Origin: Monodelphis domestica
Lineage: Eukaryota > Chordata > Mammalia > Didelphimorphia > Didelphidae
Reading direction: 5' to 3'
Length of the DNA: 64,000 bases
Assembly (NCBI RefSeq): GCF_027887165.1
Contig: NC_077235.1
Span: 4,615,818-4,679,817 of the forward strand
Shown here: piece by piece, positions 29,942-41,844 of the stretch
Position numbering within the stretch: position 1 is the stretch's first letter
How the letters are laid out: every line of letters starts with the position of its first letter
Program-made: the position numbers and the translations under genes
Notes under the pieces: model-generated
Told to the model about the DNA's origin: nothing
Seen by the model: only the letters and a program-made list of their open reading frames with translations
Database searches by the model: none

Positions 29942-31069
29942 GTGAGCTCTCCTTCCCTGACTCTCTTCTGAGGCTCACCTCTTTTGCCTGGCTGTCACTT
30001 CATCTTTCTTCATTAGCTCTCAGAGGGGTCATGGGAAGTCACATCACTTTTGAGGGCCTTCATTTCTCTGTCTGTAAAATGAAGATAGTTAGTTTTGAAC
30101 TCTCCACACTATTGGGCTATTGTATAATGCTTAGCTGAGCCAATGCACGGGGCTTGCTTTGTAAATAATCTCCCAGTGCCAGGTATGTGAGTGATTAATA
30201 AGAATATTGATGACAGTGGGATTTAACTGTTGTAAGGGAGAAGATGTTGGCCCTTAAAAAAGACTAGATATTTCTGAATGGGTGCTGTATGTTTACCCTT
30301 GGGTTCATCAAAGCAATAAGCCAAGACTTGGTTACCTTTTTGTTCCTGTCTGGAAGACAAAGCCCAGTTACTGTGTCTGTGGTAGCTAGCTAGGTAGTGC
30401 CTGTGAAGGGACACTTCAATGACCACTAGACTTGAACTCAGATTTGGCTTGTGGTCCTGGCTCTGCATTTACTGCCCTGTGCCCTTTCCTTCCCTCTTGG
30501 ATTTCTTATTTGCCTCTGAGCACTGTTCATATCATCAACACTAAATGAAACCTGATATCGTAGCATCTAGTCCAGTCTTCCATTTTACTGATGAGGAGAA
30601 ACTAAGGCTCAGATAATTTAGATGATTTCGAAGGTTATCCAGCTATTAGGTAGCAGAATTGATCTTTGAACCTAGTTTTCTGGCCTCTTGGCCACAGTAG
30701 AATACTTAATCTGTCCCATGCCATGATGAAGTCCAAAGGAGATAATTTATACATGAAGTACTTAGAAATCTAAAGGCATTATATACTCATGTGACCAATT
30801 ATAGGGAGGAATCACATCAAACATTTATTTTGGGGAAAGAGATGAAGTCTTTTTGGGCAGGGAAGGCAGATATTTATGAAGAGTACTGTATATTTTGCTC
30901 TGTGCTAAGGTGATAGAGCTCAGCTCTCTAACATACTACTTTATATGATCTTTCTTTAACCTCTCAGTTTCCCCCTCTTTAAAATGATGAGGTTGCACTA
31001 CATAACTAACCCCTGAGGATCCTTACAGTTGTTAATCTTGGATCCTATGCATCATTCCATTATGTTCTT

Positions 31070-32345
31070 TTTTTTTCCCCAACATATTTAATTTAATTTT
31101 TTTGATCAATTACATAATAAATTTCCTCAAGTTTTCTGAAGTCATATGATTCAAATTGTCTCCTCTCCTTCCCTTCCCCGTCCTGGAGCTGGCCAACAAT
31201 TCAGTCTGGGTTATACACGCATTATCACATAAAACTTATTTCCATATTGTTCATTTTTGAAAGTGATTAATCTTATAAAACCCAAACCCCACAATATATA
31301 CCCAAATAAACAAGTGAAAAATTGTATGCTTTCATCCGCATTCCTGCTGCAGCAGTTCTTTCTCTAAAGGTAGATAGCATTCTTTGACCTAAGTCCTTCA
31401 GAATTGTCCTGGATCATTGTATTGCTGAGAGTGGCTAAATCCTAATTGATCATCCCACAATATTGCTGTTACTGTGTATGATGATCTCTTGGTTCTGCTT
31501 GTTTCACTCAGCATCAGTTCATGAAGGTCTTTCCAGCTCTTTCTGAAATCCTGTTCATCATTCCTCACAACACAATAGTGTTCCATCACCATCATATACC
31601 ACAATTTGTTCAGTCATTCCCCAATCGAAGGACATTCCTTCAATTTCCAATTCTTTATTGACACAGAAAGCACAGCTCTCAATATTTTTGTACAAACAGG
31701 TCCTTTCACATTTTAAAAAATCTCTTTGGGAGCCAGGCCTAGAGACGGGAGGTCCTAGGTTCAAATCTGGCCTCAGACACTTCCCAGCTGTGTGACCCTG
31801 GGCAAGTCACTTGACCCCCATTGCCTAGCCCTTACCACTCTTCTGCCTTGGAGCCAATACATAGTATTGACTCCAAGACGGAAGGTAAGGGTTTTAAATT
31901 TTAAAAAAAATCTCTTTGGGATACAGACCTAGTAGTGGTATGATTACATCAAAGGGCAGGCATTGTTTTATAGCCCTTTGTGCATAATTCCAAATTGCCC
32001 TCCAGAATAGTTGGATCAATTCACAATTCTACCAACAATGCCATTTCTACCAAACAATGCCAATTCTACCAAAAATGTTCCAATTTTGCCACATCCCCTC
32101 CAACATTTATCGCTTTCCTTTACAATCATATTGGCCAATCTGATAGGTATGAGGTGGTACCTCAGAGTTGTTTTAATTTGCATTTCTATAATTTAGATTT
32201 AGAACATTTCTTCAGATGATTATTGATAGCTTTGATTTCTTCATCTGAAAACGTCTTATTCATATCCTTTGAATTGGGGAATGGCTTGTATTCTTGTAAA
32301 TTAGACTTATTTCTTTATATATTTGAGAAATGAGACCTTTATATG
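31070..32345 (-). repeat. L1 ORF2 3' end, reversed
   Basis: The order 'gcatcagttcatgaaggtct', 'ccacaatttgttcagtcatt', 'gccctccagaatagttggat', 'atatttgagaaatgagacct' is the conserved L1 ORF2 end on the minus strand. It occupies the intron where the KRAB-A exon of gene 3 would be expected. Confidence 0.85.
31715..31920 (+). repeat. SINE nested in the L1, with target-site duplication
   Basis: A 5'-truncated marsupial SINE (body about 31731-31900) is flanked by 16-base copies of AAAAAATCTCTTTGGG at 31715-31730 and 31905-31920. The SINE is therefore younger than the L1. Confidence 0.9.
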
Positions 32346-32641
32346 ACATTTCTCACTCTGGAAGTTTTCAGTAGGTGAATCCACCCAGCATACCTCTTCA
32401 AAGTATGTTCTTAACAGAGAGTGCTCCTTACTCTCCTGGAACCTGGCTGCTGACTCAGTACCTATATACCAAAGCCCATAGGGGAAGACACTTTGTTCCC
32501 TTCAGTGACCTTCCTAATGTAATTTCTTTTTTTCCTATTTTGTCCTCCACATGCCAGCACACCCAGGAACTAGCACTGAGTTCTGGGAGAACTCTGTGTT
32601 TTTAACCCAAACCATCATCCCCCAGCTTCCTCTCTCATTAG

Positions 32642-32758
32642 AAGGGTTTCCAGTCTCAAAACCTGATCTAACTTCTCAGATGGATAGAGGTGAAAGGCTG
32701 TGCATCCAGAACCTTCAGGGAATGGAGGACAGAGAGGCCCTGAAAAGTGCTTATCCAG
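32642..32758 (+). CDS. KRAB-B box exon of gene 3
   Basis: A 117-base exon is bounded by ...ctctcattag and ATCCAG|GTGAGT. It is phase 1 in and phase 1 out. The translation begins GFPVSKPDLTSQMDRGERL and continues CIQNLQGMEDRE, a textbook KRAB-B/linker pattern. It joins in frame to the finger exon at 33419 (codon GAC, Asp). Splicing the 29866 exon directly to this exon would hit a stop after ten codons, so an A-box exon must lie between them or the N-terminus is non-functional. Confidence 0.85.
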
Positions 32759-33418
32759 GTGAGTTGTGGGAATCTGAGGGAACTTAGGTGAGCAGGGCCC
32801 CCTTGTTGTTAGCAAAGTAGCAGTAGATGGGAAAGTTTCCCCCTTTTCCCCAAATTTGCCTGTTTCGGGGTGTCTTGGTGCCTGACAAAGAAGAGAACAC
32901 ATTCTCTTTCCCTCCTCCCTTGTGATTGTATTTTCCCTCAAACCATTGCTTATGCCCCAGTTTCCCCTTCCATAGTCATTCATTCTTTCAACTTTATAGT
33001 CTTGAGGACTGTAAAGTTGGAAGGGACCCTATAGATAGTTGAATACACCTTTATCATTCTACCCAGGGGTGAGCAAGGCCCTGAGGACTTGACAGAATCA
33101 CTGGGTAGAAAAGAACCTCCAAGACAATCTAGATCATTCATGCCAAGTTTTCTTATTCATTCCTGTCTTCTCTCCTTTAGTCACATCCTTTCTTCTAAAA
33201 GGCTCTTCCTCATTCTCTTTGTTCACCATGGTCTCTGTATCAGCCCCTTCTGTCATTTACTTGCTGTGTCTTCCTCTGGTTTCAAAGAGCCCCAGGATGC
33301 CATGAAAGGCAGGTCCACCTAGTTGTCATTTTTATTTGGACGATTCTGTTTCCTCTTAGAGAGGAACAGATTTCTTCCCCCCAGCAAGGGTGGCCATGTT
33401 TTTTCTTTCTCGTTTCAG

Positions 33419-34860
33419 ACTATGGGATTGAGATGGAAAACAAGGAGGTTATTCCAAAGCAGGAAGTGTCTGAAGAAGATGAATTCAAGGGCATACTGTG
33501 GACAGGATTGCAAAGTACGGTTCCTGAGGAGCCTGAACTTGAAGAAGCCCGTGACTCAAAGGACAGTTTGGAGGAGCACAAGGGAAGTTTAGCATTGATG
33601 AGACTGAGACATTCTCCCCCTTCCCAAGACAGTGGTTTCAACCGCATGTCTCTCTCCCAAGGGAGTGTCCCTAAAGAAGAGGGAGGATGTGAATATACTA
33701 AGTGTGAGAAAAACTATGATCCCACCTCAGACCCTGTTCCAAGTGGTATAGAAACTGTAGAAGAGAGATCCCAGAGATGTGATGTGTACGACAAAGGCTT
33801 TGGACAGGGTTCAGAGCCCCTGACACATCAGAATGTCAATCATGGGGAAAAACCCTATGAATGTAGCGAATGTGACAAGGCCTTTAGCCGGAGGTCCTAT
33901 TTTATCGAACATCAAAGGATCCATAGTGGTGAGAAACCGTATGATTGTAGTGAGTGTGGCAAGGCATTCAGGTGGTATTCCGATGTTGTTTCCCATCAGA
34001 GGATTCACCGTGGGGAGAAACCTTACCAATGTAATGATTGTGGCAAAGCCTTCCGGAAGAGCTCAGACCTTATCCAGCATCAGAGGGTTCATAGTGGGGA
34101 GAAGCCCTATGACTGTAGTCATTGTGGCAAAGTCTTTGGTCGAAGCTCCAGCCTTATTCGGCATCAAAGAATTCATAGTGGAGAGAAGCCCTATGAATGT
34201 AATGCATGTGGGAAGGCTTTCAGAGATATTTCTACTTTTATTAACCATCAGAAAATTCATAGCGGAGAGAAACCCTATGAATGTGACGAATGTGGGAAAG
34301 CCTTCAGTCGGAGCTCAAGCCTTATTGAACATCAGAGGATTCATAGTGGGGAGAAGCCCTATGAATGCAATGAATGTGGGAAGGCCTTCCGGTGGTGCTC
34401 AGACCTAGTTCCACATCTCAGAATTCATAGTGGGGAGAAACCGTTTGAATGTAATGAATGCAAGAAATCCTTTAGGAAGAGCTCAGATCTGATTTTGCAT
34501 CAGAGGATTCATAGTGGAGAGAAGCCCTATGAATGCAATCAGTGTGGGAAGGCCTTCAGGAAGAGGTCTGATCTCATTCAGCATCATAGAATTCACAGTG
34601 GAGAGAAACCTTTTAAGTGTAATGAATGTGAGAAAGCTTTTAGGACCCGGTCGGATCTTGTTCAGCATCTGAGAATTCATAGTGATGAGAAACCTTATGA
34701 ATGTAATGAATGTGGGAAAGCTTTCAGGCAGAATTCAGACCTGATTCAGCACCAGAGAATTCATAGTGGAGAAAAGCCCTATGAGTGCAACAAATGTGAG
34801 AAAGTCTTCTGTCGAAACTCGAGCCTCATTCGACATCAGAGAACTCACAACAGAGATTAA
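33419..34860 (+). CDS. KRAB-family C2H2 zinc-finger protein, terminal exon (gene 3, 12 fingers)
   Basis: This last exon opens after ...ctcgtttcag (boundary 33418/33419) in phase 1 and gives [20 protein letters not shown], a typical KRAB finger-exon opening. Counted from the Met at 33433 (475 residues), residues 1-115 are an acidic linker. Residues 115-141 are a degenerate finger (RCDVYDKGF...HGEKP). Residues 142-475 are 12 intact C2H2 fingers. Nine of 11 linkers are HSGEKP; the others are HRGEKP and HSDEKP. Finger 5 ([10 protein letters not shown]) matches a finger in each paralog. The reading ends HNRD-stop at 34860. The product is a predicted nuclear DNA-binding regulator, and it is the best-preserved gene of the cluster. 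No convincing polyadenylation signal was seen close to the stop. Confidence 0.94.
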
Positions 34861-36030
34861 CGTGCAGGGCGTTACCCATCCCCTGTCCATGCTAGGGACT
34901 TTGGGGAAAATTGCAAACTCCTTCAGGACGGGCTGCAGTCAATAGAACTTCCTTCTGGTAGCAAATGATAACAGCTGCTTGAAAGACTGATTGATCAATA
35001 TTAGAGTGAGGGAGCAGGACTAGTGAAAATGAATATTCACTACGACTCATCCCTGGCTTAATGAGCTTTCAGAATGGCCTCTCAGGTCAGGGACTGAAAT
35101 GGAAGAGGCTGTGGGCCCCCCACCCCTCCCTACACACACACACACACACACGGGGAAGATCCTGTCCTCATCTCTTGGGCTGTCTGCTACATCCAAAGGA
35201 GGAGGGCTTCTTTCAGGGCATGACCTGTCCCTTAATCCTCAGCACCTTTTCTCCATAATGACATGTTTGCAATTTGACATCTTTACGATATTGTCCTTAG
35301 CCATTCATTTAGAGGACATGAATCTGCTTTATTAGAGTGGAAGGAGCACTGCTCTGCTGGCCTTCTGTAGGCAGAGTCCAACCCTAGATACACAACTAAT
35401 TTTTATTGGTTCCCCCAGCTCTTGAGGGAAATTAACATTCTTTGGGACAGCCTCTGCCTCAACACATCAACACACATACTTTCTGTCTAATGCCACTGTC
35501 CTCCCAGCTAGAACTCCTTTCTAGGCATGTAGCCCAGCTGAATTCTTCACTTTACTCTCTTGGCTCCTGACTCAAGAACCTACTTTTGCATCAGCCATCC
35601 AGAAGATGGTGGTGATGGGGACACATAATCTGGGTTCAGTTGGATTAGGGAATTCTCACTGGGGAGGCGGAAGTGGAGCAGCTAGGGCTAAGGATGGGGT
35701 AGAGAGGATGGCTAGAGTGCAGTAGTGGGCATGGTCCCCGAGCTCCCTCACTTCTCTAGGAAGCTCCTTCTATTAAGGCCTACCTGGTGCCTCCTCCATG
35801 AAGCCTTCCTTCCCTTAGTGACCCTTGTTTCTGATTCCTGCTAGCACTTTGACCTTTGCACTTGTTTCACTCCCCCTTATATGATTTTTGTGGTATTTGT
35901 GTGTCCTTATTCTATTGTGAATTCCTTGAGAGTAGAGTCTATGTCATATATCTTTGGAGACCTGGTGCCAAGCACAGGACCTTGCACATAGTAGGTGCTT
36001 AATTAGTGTTGGTTGATTTATTAATAAAGG
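34861..36030. other. 3' flank of gene 3, with L2
   Basis: A CA run lies at 35132-35151. L2 plus-strand sequence is at 35480-36030 ('cctcctccatgaagccttcc', 'cttgcacatagtaggtgctt'). An AATAAA within the L2 tail (near 36022) could serve as a polyadenylation signal, but this is not supported further. Confidence 0.5.
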
Positions 36031-36174
36031 TGAAACTACTGATAGGTGTGGGATAGAATCACAGGATTTAAAACTTGGAAGGGACCTTAGAGATCACCCA
36101 ATCTTTTTATTTTATATTAGTCAAAATCAAGTTCAGGATCTCCAAGTTCCAGATTCCAGCCTGAGTAATGCCCA

Positions 36175-36860
36175 GTAAGAAAAGGAACACCTGGGCCTGG
36201 AGTTGAGAAAAACCTGCTTCTTGCCATCTACTAGTTTGGCTGTAGACAAGTCATTTAATCTCTGAGCCTTGATTTACTTATCTGCAACATGGGCATAATA
36301 CCTATAGTACTCACTGTTTTTTTTTTTTAAGGATCAAATTAGATCGTGTATTTAAAGCACTTTGAAGAGGGTTGCCATCATTTTGACTGAGGTGGCCTGG
36401 GAGCCCCTGTATGGTATCTGACTCGACCTGAAGCCTCAGGCAAGTCACCCTTCCCTGGCAGTTTTGCCCTCTATAAAATGAAGGATTTGGAGTTGATGAT
36501 CTCAAAGTTTGCTTTGAGCTCAAAAAGACTAGTTGAATCAGTAGAGGAAATTCCTTCGGGCCATGTGGGGCCTGGTCTGTCCAGGTAGCTAAGAGAAAGC
36601 CACAGGAGGAGGGAAGGGCAAGTAGAACCAGCTGGATCTGGAAAAGGATGGCAGGAAGAGCCTTCAAAGGAGACTTGAGATCCCTGTGGTCAGTGTGGCC
36701 TGAACCACTAGCTTTTGTGAAAGTTTCTCTTTGCCTCTCTGAGCCTCTGTTTCCCTATCTGGGATAACACTTTTACTCCCCACCTCACAGGGTTGTTGTG
36801 AGGAAAGATGTTTTGTAAATGGTGACATTGCATATAAACGTGCGCTGTTACTAACGCCAG
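36175..36860 (+). repeat. MIR fragments
   Basis: 36175-36370 ('gagccttgatttacttatct') and 36700-36860 ('ctctgtttccctatctggg', 'cacctcacagggttgttgtg') are MIR-like cores. Confidence 0.6.
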
Positions 36861-37014
36861 GGTTGTCTTCTCTTTACTGCATCTTGCTTTCCCTCCTGCC
36901 CACCTGGGTGACCTTGGGCAAGGCCCAGCCTCCCTATAAGAGGAGTAAGCTGGACCACTCATGGGGTCAGAGGATCCCTCTCCAAGGTACTCTGCCCAGG
37001 AAGACAGGCCTAGT

Positions 37015-37200
37015 AGCAGGGCAGTGCGCAAGCGCAGAAGGCCAGTGGGGGCGGGGTGCAGTGGGCGGAGCTAGTTCTTTAGCCCAACCCCCAGGAGAAC
37101 CAGCGACTGCAGAGGCCTAGAACATCCCACTTCCGGCAGCTAGGAACGAGCTTTACTTGGGCTTCTGGGATGTGCCGGAACAGAACAACCTTGGAGGTGC
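37015..37200 (+). promoter_or_regulatory. Possible relic promoter of the fourth zinc-finger copy
   Basis: A short GC-richer stretch holds an NRF1-like site (GTGCGCAAGCGCAG), Sp1-type boxes (GGGGGCGGGG, GGGCGGAGC) and an ETS site (CACTTCCGG). At 37104-37140 it reads AGCGACTGCAGAGGCCTAGAAC..., which partly resembles the shared module of the three islands. It lies about 10 kb upstream of the plus-strand finger relic at 47.5 kb, the same layout as gene 3. The site content is seen directly; the module match and the gene link are weak inference. Confidence 0.35.
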
Positions 37201-37599
37201 CTGTCCCGGAAAGAGAATTGCATTTGTAGTTGATCTGCCCCTGGAGAAATACCAGCTGGCTACGAGGAGGAGGAGGAGGAGGAGGAGGAAGAGGAAGCAG
37301 CATTTGAGCCTGATTTGAAAGTGGATGTGTGGTGGATGGGGAAGGAGGCATTTAAGCTGGGCCTTGATCCGAGTGTGAGCTGTACACCATCTAGCCAATC
37401 ATCTTCCCCTGGTTCTGCCTTGTTTTCCTTCTATGTCAGTTGCCAGCCGTGGAGCATAAAGAAGGTCCTTGGCTCTACCTCCTCCCCTTCGATAAAGTCG
37501 TGGCTAGAAACAACGTTAGCCCTTATTGTAGGTGATAGTCCTGTAAGCCTGTTTATTTTGTTGTTTCCCAGCCTTACCTCAAATGAGATGGGGACTGGG

Positions 37600-38200
37600 C
37601 TTTAAGATGCTCCACTTGGCAGCCCAGGGCAGGCCAGTGTGTGCAGATTGCGGAGGGATGATGGTTGTGTCCACGAGAACTGTGGTCAGACCATTGGAGA
37701 GGCAGACCAGCAAGGCCAAGGCGGAGGGGATCAGGCTGGAGTGCTAAGATATGGATGACGCTCCTGCCAATGAAGCTGGGACAGGGTGCTGGAGCAGGCA
37801 GGAGGAGAAGCAGGCCGCCTGAGGGGGAGGAGAAGGAATCCAAAGCCAGTCACTGTTCAGTAGTGTCAAGTGCCTCAGACAGGTCAGAGGCAGGAAAACC
37901 GAGGTCACTGCATTGAACAATAAGGAAATGGGTGGTGACTTCAGAGCAGGAGAATCAGGTCAGGTTTGTAGGCAGCTGGGAAAGAGTGAATGTTCCGAGG
38001 CAGCTGAAAGTCAGGGAAAGGGCAGACACTTCCAGAGGGGAGAGGATGCTCAGGTGATTAGAAGTGTAGAGCTTGTGATGGGCGGTCTCTATTTCTCCAG
38101 GTCCTCTGTGAAGGAAAAAGGCTTGAGAAGAAGGGGATCTGGGGCAGACGAAGAGAACAGACTAGAGCCAGCCAGGGCAGAAGCAAAGGAGCATCATGGA
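37600..38200 (-). repeat. L2 ORF2 fragment
   Basis: Contains 'tcagtagtgtcaagtgcctc' and 'aggtcagaggcagg', the reverse of the conserved L2 AFDTVDH region and its surroundings. A GGA run (37264-37295) lies upstream. Confidence 0.5.
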
Positions 38201-38486
38201 AGCAGTGCAAATTTAGCTGAGATTCAATAATAACTTGTAGGGAGTCTCAGCAGCCAGCCGGGCCCAATGACACATTATTCAACAGCCTTCAGTAGCCCAT
38301 GAGTAGGATCAAAGTGAGCAGATGGCAGAAACACCCTTCCCAATACTCGGCACTTCATCTCCTGCCCTGTGCTCTCTAAAAAACTCTTACTTTCCACCTC
38401 AGAATCAATACTAGGTGAACCCTTGGATATCCCACAATTCAAGGAACTATAGATTATTGCCCAAATCTCCCTAAAATATTAATGAA

Positions 38487-38605
38487 CGGTCCTTTTAAAC
38501 CCTTCCTTTTCATCTTAGAATCGATATTGTATATTGGTTCCAGGGCCAGGCAGTGGAGGGTAAGTGACCTGCCCAGGGACATACAACTAGAGCCCCCTAG
38601 CTGTC
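38487..38605 (-). repeat. Truncated marsupial SINE
   Basis: 'cttttcatcttagaatcgat' through 'taagtgacctgcccaggga'. A second fragment of the same end lies at about 38378-38413. Confidence 0.7.
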
Positions 38606-38734
38606 CCCTGCCATATGCTTTTGGTGTCTTTCCTGCTTGGATTCTTTCTGCCTCTCTCTTAGAACTGCTCATTCTGTGCAGATTAAAGATACGGGTTTCC
38701 ACCATAGTGTATTTGGCTTTTTGGTTTTGTGGGA

Positions 38735-38935
38735 TTATTCTCTTGCAAAAATGAACACTATGGAGATGATGGGTTTTCTTGATGTTACATGTATAACCCA
38801 GATGGAAGGCCCTCCAGCTTGGGGAAGGGGGAGACAATTTGGATCGTATAACTTTGGAAAACTTATGTGGACATTTGTTCTTACACATAACCGGTCAAAT
38901 AAAACATCTTTGGAATAAAATAAGGAAATAAAACA
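38735..38935 (+). repeat. L1 3' UTR end
   Basis: 'atgttacatgtataacccag' followed by 'aaataaaacatctttgg' is the terminal wording of marsupial L1, ending A-rich. Confidence 0.6.
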
Positions 38936-39602
38936 AGGGAGGGAAAAAGAACTGGTCATTCCCTTCCTGACTCAGCTCAAGTACCACCTCCTTCACGAAA
39001 CTGTAGTAGGCACAAGGAGTGGTCACTAGAGATCCCCTTCTAGGCTGACATTTGGCCATTACTGACTCGCTAGGTTGATTGTTAAACATTTTAATGCTTT
39101 ATTATATGCCAGGTGGCATCCTAAGGACTGAGCATATAAGGACAGTAGGGAAGTAAAGTCAAAAGACCACAAAAAATGTAATGTATGCTCCTGCCCCCAA
39201 GGAGCACACATTCTTAAATACTTATTTGTTTTCCTTTTTTATTCTGAATTTGACAAGCAAGCATCAACAAATGTGTGGAGAAAGAGAACTGTAGAGGACA
39301 CCCTGGCACACTCGCCCTTCCTCCACTGACTTCCCTCAGAGCATTTTAGGTCACTTGTTTTCTGTGAGATGTACTTTGTGGTTTTATTCCATTGTTCAGC
39401 CTTCTGGTTTAATAGTTCTTGTTGGCTCAAGAAGTCCTTCATTTTTGTTTGGTTCATTCTGATTTTCAGTCGATGATGTGGGTAAGATTTTCCCCTGTTA
39501 TACTAAGCTGTTAGTTTTCCTCAGTCTTTCCTCTAGCATTCTTATTTATTCTCCAGTTCGTTCCCCTCAAGGAGAGATCTCATTTTCTTTATAATATTAA
39601 AA

Positions 39603-40005
39603 ACAACACCACTTTACCTTCTGTTTTGGAATCATTCATGAGTATTGGATCCAAAGCAGAAGAGCAGTAAGGGCTAGGCAATGGGGTGAAGTGACTTGCC
39701 CAGGGTCACACAGCTGAGAAGTGTCTGAGGGCACATTTGAACTCAGGTCCTCCCATCTTGAGGCTTGGCTCTCAATCCACTAAACCATACAGCTACCCTC
39801 ATAATGTGTTTTTTAAACTCTTATTCAATTTCTTTCAAGATTTCCAGTTGAAGGTGCAGCTGGGTGGCTCAGTGGATTGAGATCCAGGCCCAGAGACAGG
39901 AGGTCCTGGGTTCCAATCTGGCCTCAGACACTTCCCAGCTGGGGGACCCTGGGCAAGTCAATACACAGTTTTGATTCCAAGACGGAAGGTGAGGGTTTAA
40001 AGAAA
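39603..40005. repeat. Two SINEs in opposite orientation
   Basis: A reversed copy (39603-39800) and a forward copy with an internal deletion (39856-40005) face away from each other 55 bases apart. Confidence 0.85.
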
Positions 40006-40094
40006 GGACTTCTAGTTGAGCTTGTGGCCAGGTTACACTTTGCTCATGGACATTGTGGAATTACTCTTCTTCAGAGATGGGGTCTTGGCCATTC

Positions 40095-41260
40095 CTGGCT
40101 CCATAAGTCAACAAGCATTCATTGAGGGCCCGCTAGGCACCAGGAAGTTATGCTCAATATTTAGTATACAAAGAAAGACAAGCCCAGTCCTTTTGTTCAC
40201 AAACTAATGGAAGACAACTTGGGACAGACAAGAGACAGACAAAATCAAACACAGAAAATCTCAGTGGGAAGGCATTAACATGAAAGAGGAGTGGAAGAGG
40301 TTCTTGCCATCAGTGACATCTTATAATCAGACCTGGAGAAAGCCAGGGGAGCGAGGGTGTGGAGTTAAGGAAGGAGGGTTCTAGGCATGAGAAAATAGTG
40401 TCTCAAAATGGAGGGTCTTATTTGAAGAACAGCCAGGCCAGTGTCCCTGGATCCTTGAGGACCTGGAGGGGAGTAAGGTGTAGGAAGCCCAGAATGGCAG
40501 CGTGAGCCTAGGTTATCGGGGCTGTGAAAGCCAAATAGAGCATTTTCTATTTGAGCCTGGAGGTGAGAGGGAGTTCTGAGGGGGAGGGTGTTGTGAGAGA
40601 CCTGCGCTCATACTAATGAATGGAGAATGGACTGCTGTGGGGAGAGCGATGGTCCAGGCATGAGATGATAATGTCCAGTACCAAGGGGAGGACAGTGCCA
40701 GAGGATGGGGGAGTATATATGAGAAATGCTGTAAAGGAATTGACAACACATTGGATGTGGTGGGGTGACAGAGGGAGTAGATGAGGAAGACTAGATCATG
40801 AGCCTGAGGCACCCACCACAGTAGTAGGAGGGAGAAAATGGAGCTACAGGAAATCCGGTTTGAGATATTCCTTAGGCATTTGGAGGTATGAGACTAGAGG
40901 CCAGGGCTGAGTCACTAGATCTGCAGAGACCTGAATCCATGGGAGCTGGGGACGTCACCAAGTGAAATACGAGAAAAGGAACCCAGGCAGAGCTATAGGA
41001 GACCCTTATGATTAGCAGATGTGGTCTGGATAAAAATCTACCTGAGGATACTGAGGAGTGGTCACGCAGGTAGGAGGAGAACCAAGAGTGTCCCCAAAAC
41101 CTAGAGAGAAGAAGGGACCAATGAGAGGACTGAGTGCTAGGCGACAAGGATGAAAACTGAGAAAGGGCCATTAGCTTTAGCAACTAGGAGATCCTTGGGA
41201 TCTCGGGGAAATATTTTGATGAGATTGAACCTATGAGAAGGAGGAGAGAAGAGGGAGCTC
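40095..41260 (-). repeat. L2 LINE, ORF2 C-terminal half and tail
   Basis: About 1.17 kb in reversed L2 order. The minus-strand translation around 40513-40812 shows diverged L2 ORF2 end sequence. It starts with the reversed tail ('cattcattgagggcccgct') and ends in the reverse-transcriptase region. Confidence 0.65.
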
Positions 41261-41844
41261 TTTGTAAATGGCCTCAATTCTTTTCAGCCAAGTGGGGGCT
41301 CAAGTTCTTAGCTGAGGTTGTGGCGGATTGAGATTGGAGGAGCCGACTGGAAGCCTTACTCCAATGTACATCTTTATTCCAACTATCTTTTTTTTGCTGT
41401 CGTTTACCCATCCTTCCAGCTTTACTTCCTATATGTCAACTTTGTGTTAAGGCCAGCCTCTGTGCACATTTGGAGGGAAAGTCTAGACTTTGCGTGGCCC
41501 TGTTTTGTAATCTTGAGGGCCTTGCTGCTGTGTTTTCTGTGGATCTAGTAGTTCAGTCAGTAGTAAAGGATCCCTTAGCCTGGAGACCTATTCATTGTCC
41601 ACATGTTCTCAGGATTATGTTCTATGGAGAAGTCTGCTTGTCTTCTTGCTCTGAGCTTTGCAGCCTCCTGATCCTGGTTTGGGTCTGGGTGAGAGAACTG
41701 CAAACTTGCCCCTGGTTAGAGCTCCAGTAGATAATTGTCGGCCTCAACTTGGTCAGCTAGCAGGAAAGCACTGCAGGTGCCAAGCAACAGAATACAGGCT
41801 TGCTCTCAGTCCTTACCCTGGTTACTCTTTGTTTCGGTCAAATA

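Noticed and set aside
29540-29971. 143-residue plus-strand frame around the gene 3 leader exon
   Set aside because: It runs through the splice acceptor and donor and through L2 sequence; only the 29866-29941 part fits a KRAB-gene leader exon.
32503-32560. Possible KRAB-A start ('tcagtgaccttc') in gene 3
   Set aside because: The match ends after four codons and a stop follows. No EEW or YRDVMLENY segment is present.
40513-40812. Minus-strand frame of 99 residues
   Set aside because: It is diverged L2 ORF2, not a host gene.
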